Positions 63,004 through 64,000 of a DNA stretch of 64,000 bases are shown here, one piece after another. The position numbers were made by a program, and so were the translations under genes. Position 1 is the stretch's first letter, and the number at the start of each line of letters is the position of its first letter. This DNA comes from Pseudomonas brassicacearum subsp. neoaurantiaca (GTDB lineage: Bacteria > Pseudomonadota > Gammaproteobacteria > Pseudomonadales > Pseudomonadaceae). The notes under the pieces were generated by a model that saw only the letters and a list, made by a program, of their open reading frames with translations, searched no databases and was not told the origin of the DNA. The DNA lies in contig NZ_VDLV01000031.1 in assembly GCF_013608025.1 (NCBI RefSeq), positions 31,977-95,976 of the forward strand, written 5' to 3'.

Positions 63004-63038
63004 GGCTCCGCTGAATTGACGCCACTGCCAGGATCGCC

Positions 63039-63689
63039 ATGCACTACCAAACCATACTCTTCGACCTCGACGGCACCCTCACCGACCCACGGGAAGGCAT
63101 CACCCGTTCGATCCAATTCGCCCTGGGCAAACTGGGCATCGACGAACCCGATCTCACCCGCCTCGAACACTTCATCGGCCCGCCGCTGTTGCAAGCCTTC
63201 ATGCAGTTCTATGACTTCGACGAAGCGAAAGCCTGGGAAGCGGTGAACTTCTATCGCGAACGCTTCAAAGTCACCGGCCTGTATGAAAACCGCGTATTCG
63301 ACGGCGTCATGCCCCTGCTGGAAACCCTCGGCGGCCAAGGCCGGCAGCTCTACATCGCCACCTCCAAACCGTGGATCTTCGCCCGGGAAATCGCCCGCCA
63401 CTTCGACTTCGCCCGGCACTTCAAAGTGATCTACGGCAGCGAACTGGACGGCACCCGCACCAACAAAGTCGAGCTCATCGCCCACCTCCTGGCCGAAGAA
63501 AGCCTCGACCCGGCCAACACCCTGATGATCGGCGACCGCAAACACGACCTGATCGGCGCCCGCAGCAACGGCCTCGACGCCGCAGCGGTGGGGTATGGGT
63601 TCGGCAGTTTCGAAGAACTGAACGCAGAAAACCCGGTGCACCACTTCCAGACACTGGACGAGATGCACCGGGCGTTCCTGCGAACCTGA
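63039..63689 (+). CDS. HAD family hydrolase, phosphoglycolate-phosphatase-like
   Basis: 216 residues. The nucleophile motif is LFDLDGTLTD (7-16, Asp9 and Asp11), motif II TSKPWIF (about 109-115) and motif IV MIGDRKHDLIGA (about 162-173). A helical cap sits between residues 16 and 85, as in type I HAD phosphatases. Likely phosphatase for a small phosphorylated metabolite; the substrate is not fixed by sequence. Confidence 0.88.
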   Translation: MHYQTILFDLDGTLTDPREGITRSIQFALGKLGIDEPDLTRLEHFIGPPLLQAFMQFYDFDEAKAWEAVNFYRERFKVTGLYENRVFDGVMPLLETLGGQGRQLYIATSKPWIFAREIARHFDFARHFKVIYGSELDGTRTNKVELIAHLLAEESLDPANTLMIGDRKHDLIGARSNGLDAAAVGYGFGSFEELNAENPVHHFQTLDEMHRAFLRT

Positions 63690-63711
63690 AAACTAAAGCC
63701 AGCGCAAACCC

Positions 63712-63804
63712 GTGGCGAGGGAGCTTGCTCCCGCTGGGCTGCGCAGCAGCCCTAAAAATCTTGCGGTCGCTGCGCAACCGAGCGGGAGCAAGCTCCCTCG
63801 CCAC
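63712..63804. repeat. REP inverted pair (GTGGCGAGGGAGC type)
   Basis: Forward copy at the left and reverse copy at the right. The inner part (CTTGCGGTCGCTGCGCAACC) is identical to that of the next pair at 63904-63995. Confidence 0.92.
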
Positions 63805-63825
63805 GGGGTTTGATGGTGCGGCGGC

Positions 63826-63897
63826 TATTGTGGGGCGACGTTATCCAACGCCCGGTTAGCCAGCAACGAACCCAGCTCGATCAATTGCTGGATCTCA
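63826..63897 (-). pseudogene. C-terminal remnant of a second DUF6124 gene
   Basis: Minus-strand reading gives EIQQLIELGSLLANRALDNV and then APQ and a stop. This is almost the same as the C-terminus of the intact DUF6124 protein at 34239-34595 (IQQLIELSSLLANRVLDNV). Upstream of the first shared residue the coding sequence stops abruptly and a REP pair begins at 63904. The rest of the gene, if it exists, lies beyond the window. Confidence 0.7.
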
Positions 63898-63903
63898 AAA
63901 AGC

Positions 63904-63995
63904 GTGGCGAGGGAGCTTGCTCCCGCTGGCCTGCGAACCGGCCCCAAAATCTTGCGGTCGCTGCGCAACCGAGCGGGAGCAAGCTCCCTCGCCAC
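63904..63995. repeat. REP inverted pair breaking the DUF6124 remnant (GTGGCGAGGGAGC type)
   Basis: Forward copy at the left, reverse at the right. It begins 7 bases after the last codon that matches the DUF6124 family. Its inner sequence is nearly the same as the pair at 63712-63804. Confidence 0.9.
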
Positions 63996-64000
63996 GGGGT

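Larger units (their letters stand above)
63690..64000. other. Right-end gap: REP pairs and a DUF6124 remnant
   Basis: About 310 bases holding REP pairs at 63712-63804 and 63904-63995 with a DUF6124 coding remnant between them. No intact gene is visible. Confidence 0.7.

Overview
The window is chromosomal DNA from a Pseudomonas of the fluorescens group. Three things support this. The block qor-hemF-aroE / tsaC-dprA-LysM / def-fmt-rsmB-trkA-TPR is the gene order of the PA0015-PA0025 segment near the P. aeruginosa origin. The aa3 oxidase block follows PA0102-PA0114. The intergenic gaps are full of the REP palindromes typical of P. fluorescens relatives. Most genes are GC-rich; the stretch at about 29.1-34.2 kb is visibly AT-rich and looks acquired.

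Layout: 1-124, tail of an unrecognised gene. 125-373, an unidentified, highly structured RNA candidate ending in a terminator. 0.8-11.5 kb, mostly transport and membrane genes (gltP, nucleoside-recognition/spore-maturation-like protein, DUF5924 protein, M16 peptidase, Na/Pi symporter, TerC, CitMHS, small extradiol dioxygenase). 11.6-17.6 kb, an NAD(P)-binding protein and a choline-O-sulfate cassette (LysR regulator, betC, choX-like binding protein, SulP). 17.7-28.9 kb, the conserved housekeeping block. 29.1-34.2 kb, a defence island with a Hachiman-type HamA nuclease/HamB helicase pair and an unknown zinc-ribbon protein carrying an RxxxxH (HEPN-like) motif. 34.2-35.5 kb, a DUF6124 gene behind an elaborate inverted-repeat leader, and a DUF2790 protein. 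35.7-43.3 kb, an OmpR-type two-component pair, two alpha/beta hydrolases, a NADAR protein, a MerR regulator, an SDR reductase and an EamA exporter. 43.5-52.1 kb, the cytochrome c oxidase operon with copper and heme A assembly factors. 52.5-57.8 kb, a conserved hypothetical, a SulP/beta-carbonic anhydrase pair, a PA0069-type radical SAM protein and an exported dual-specificity phosphatase. 57.8-62.2 kb, prlC, yheV and a second M3 peptidase. 62.3-63.7 kb, a gamma carbonic anhydrase and a HAD phosphatase. The window ends in REP pairs and the remnant of a second DUF6124 gene.

How genes work together: BetC would split choline-O-sulfate into choline and sulfate, the ChoX-like protein would bind the choline compound in the periplasm, and the SulP protein would handle the sulfate. 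In the oxidase block, CyoE and CtaA make heme A, SCO and CtaG deliver copper, SURF1 helps assembly, and subunits I-III form the enzyme. Three REP families (GTGGGAGCGAGC, GTGGCGAGGGAGC and GTGGCGAGGGGAT types) occupy about twenty gaps, usually as inverted pairs, and four pairs form a tandem array after qor. The least explained elements are the 125-373 RNA candidate, the third gene of the defence island, and the DUF6124 leader.
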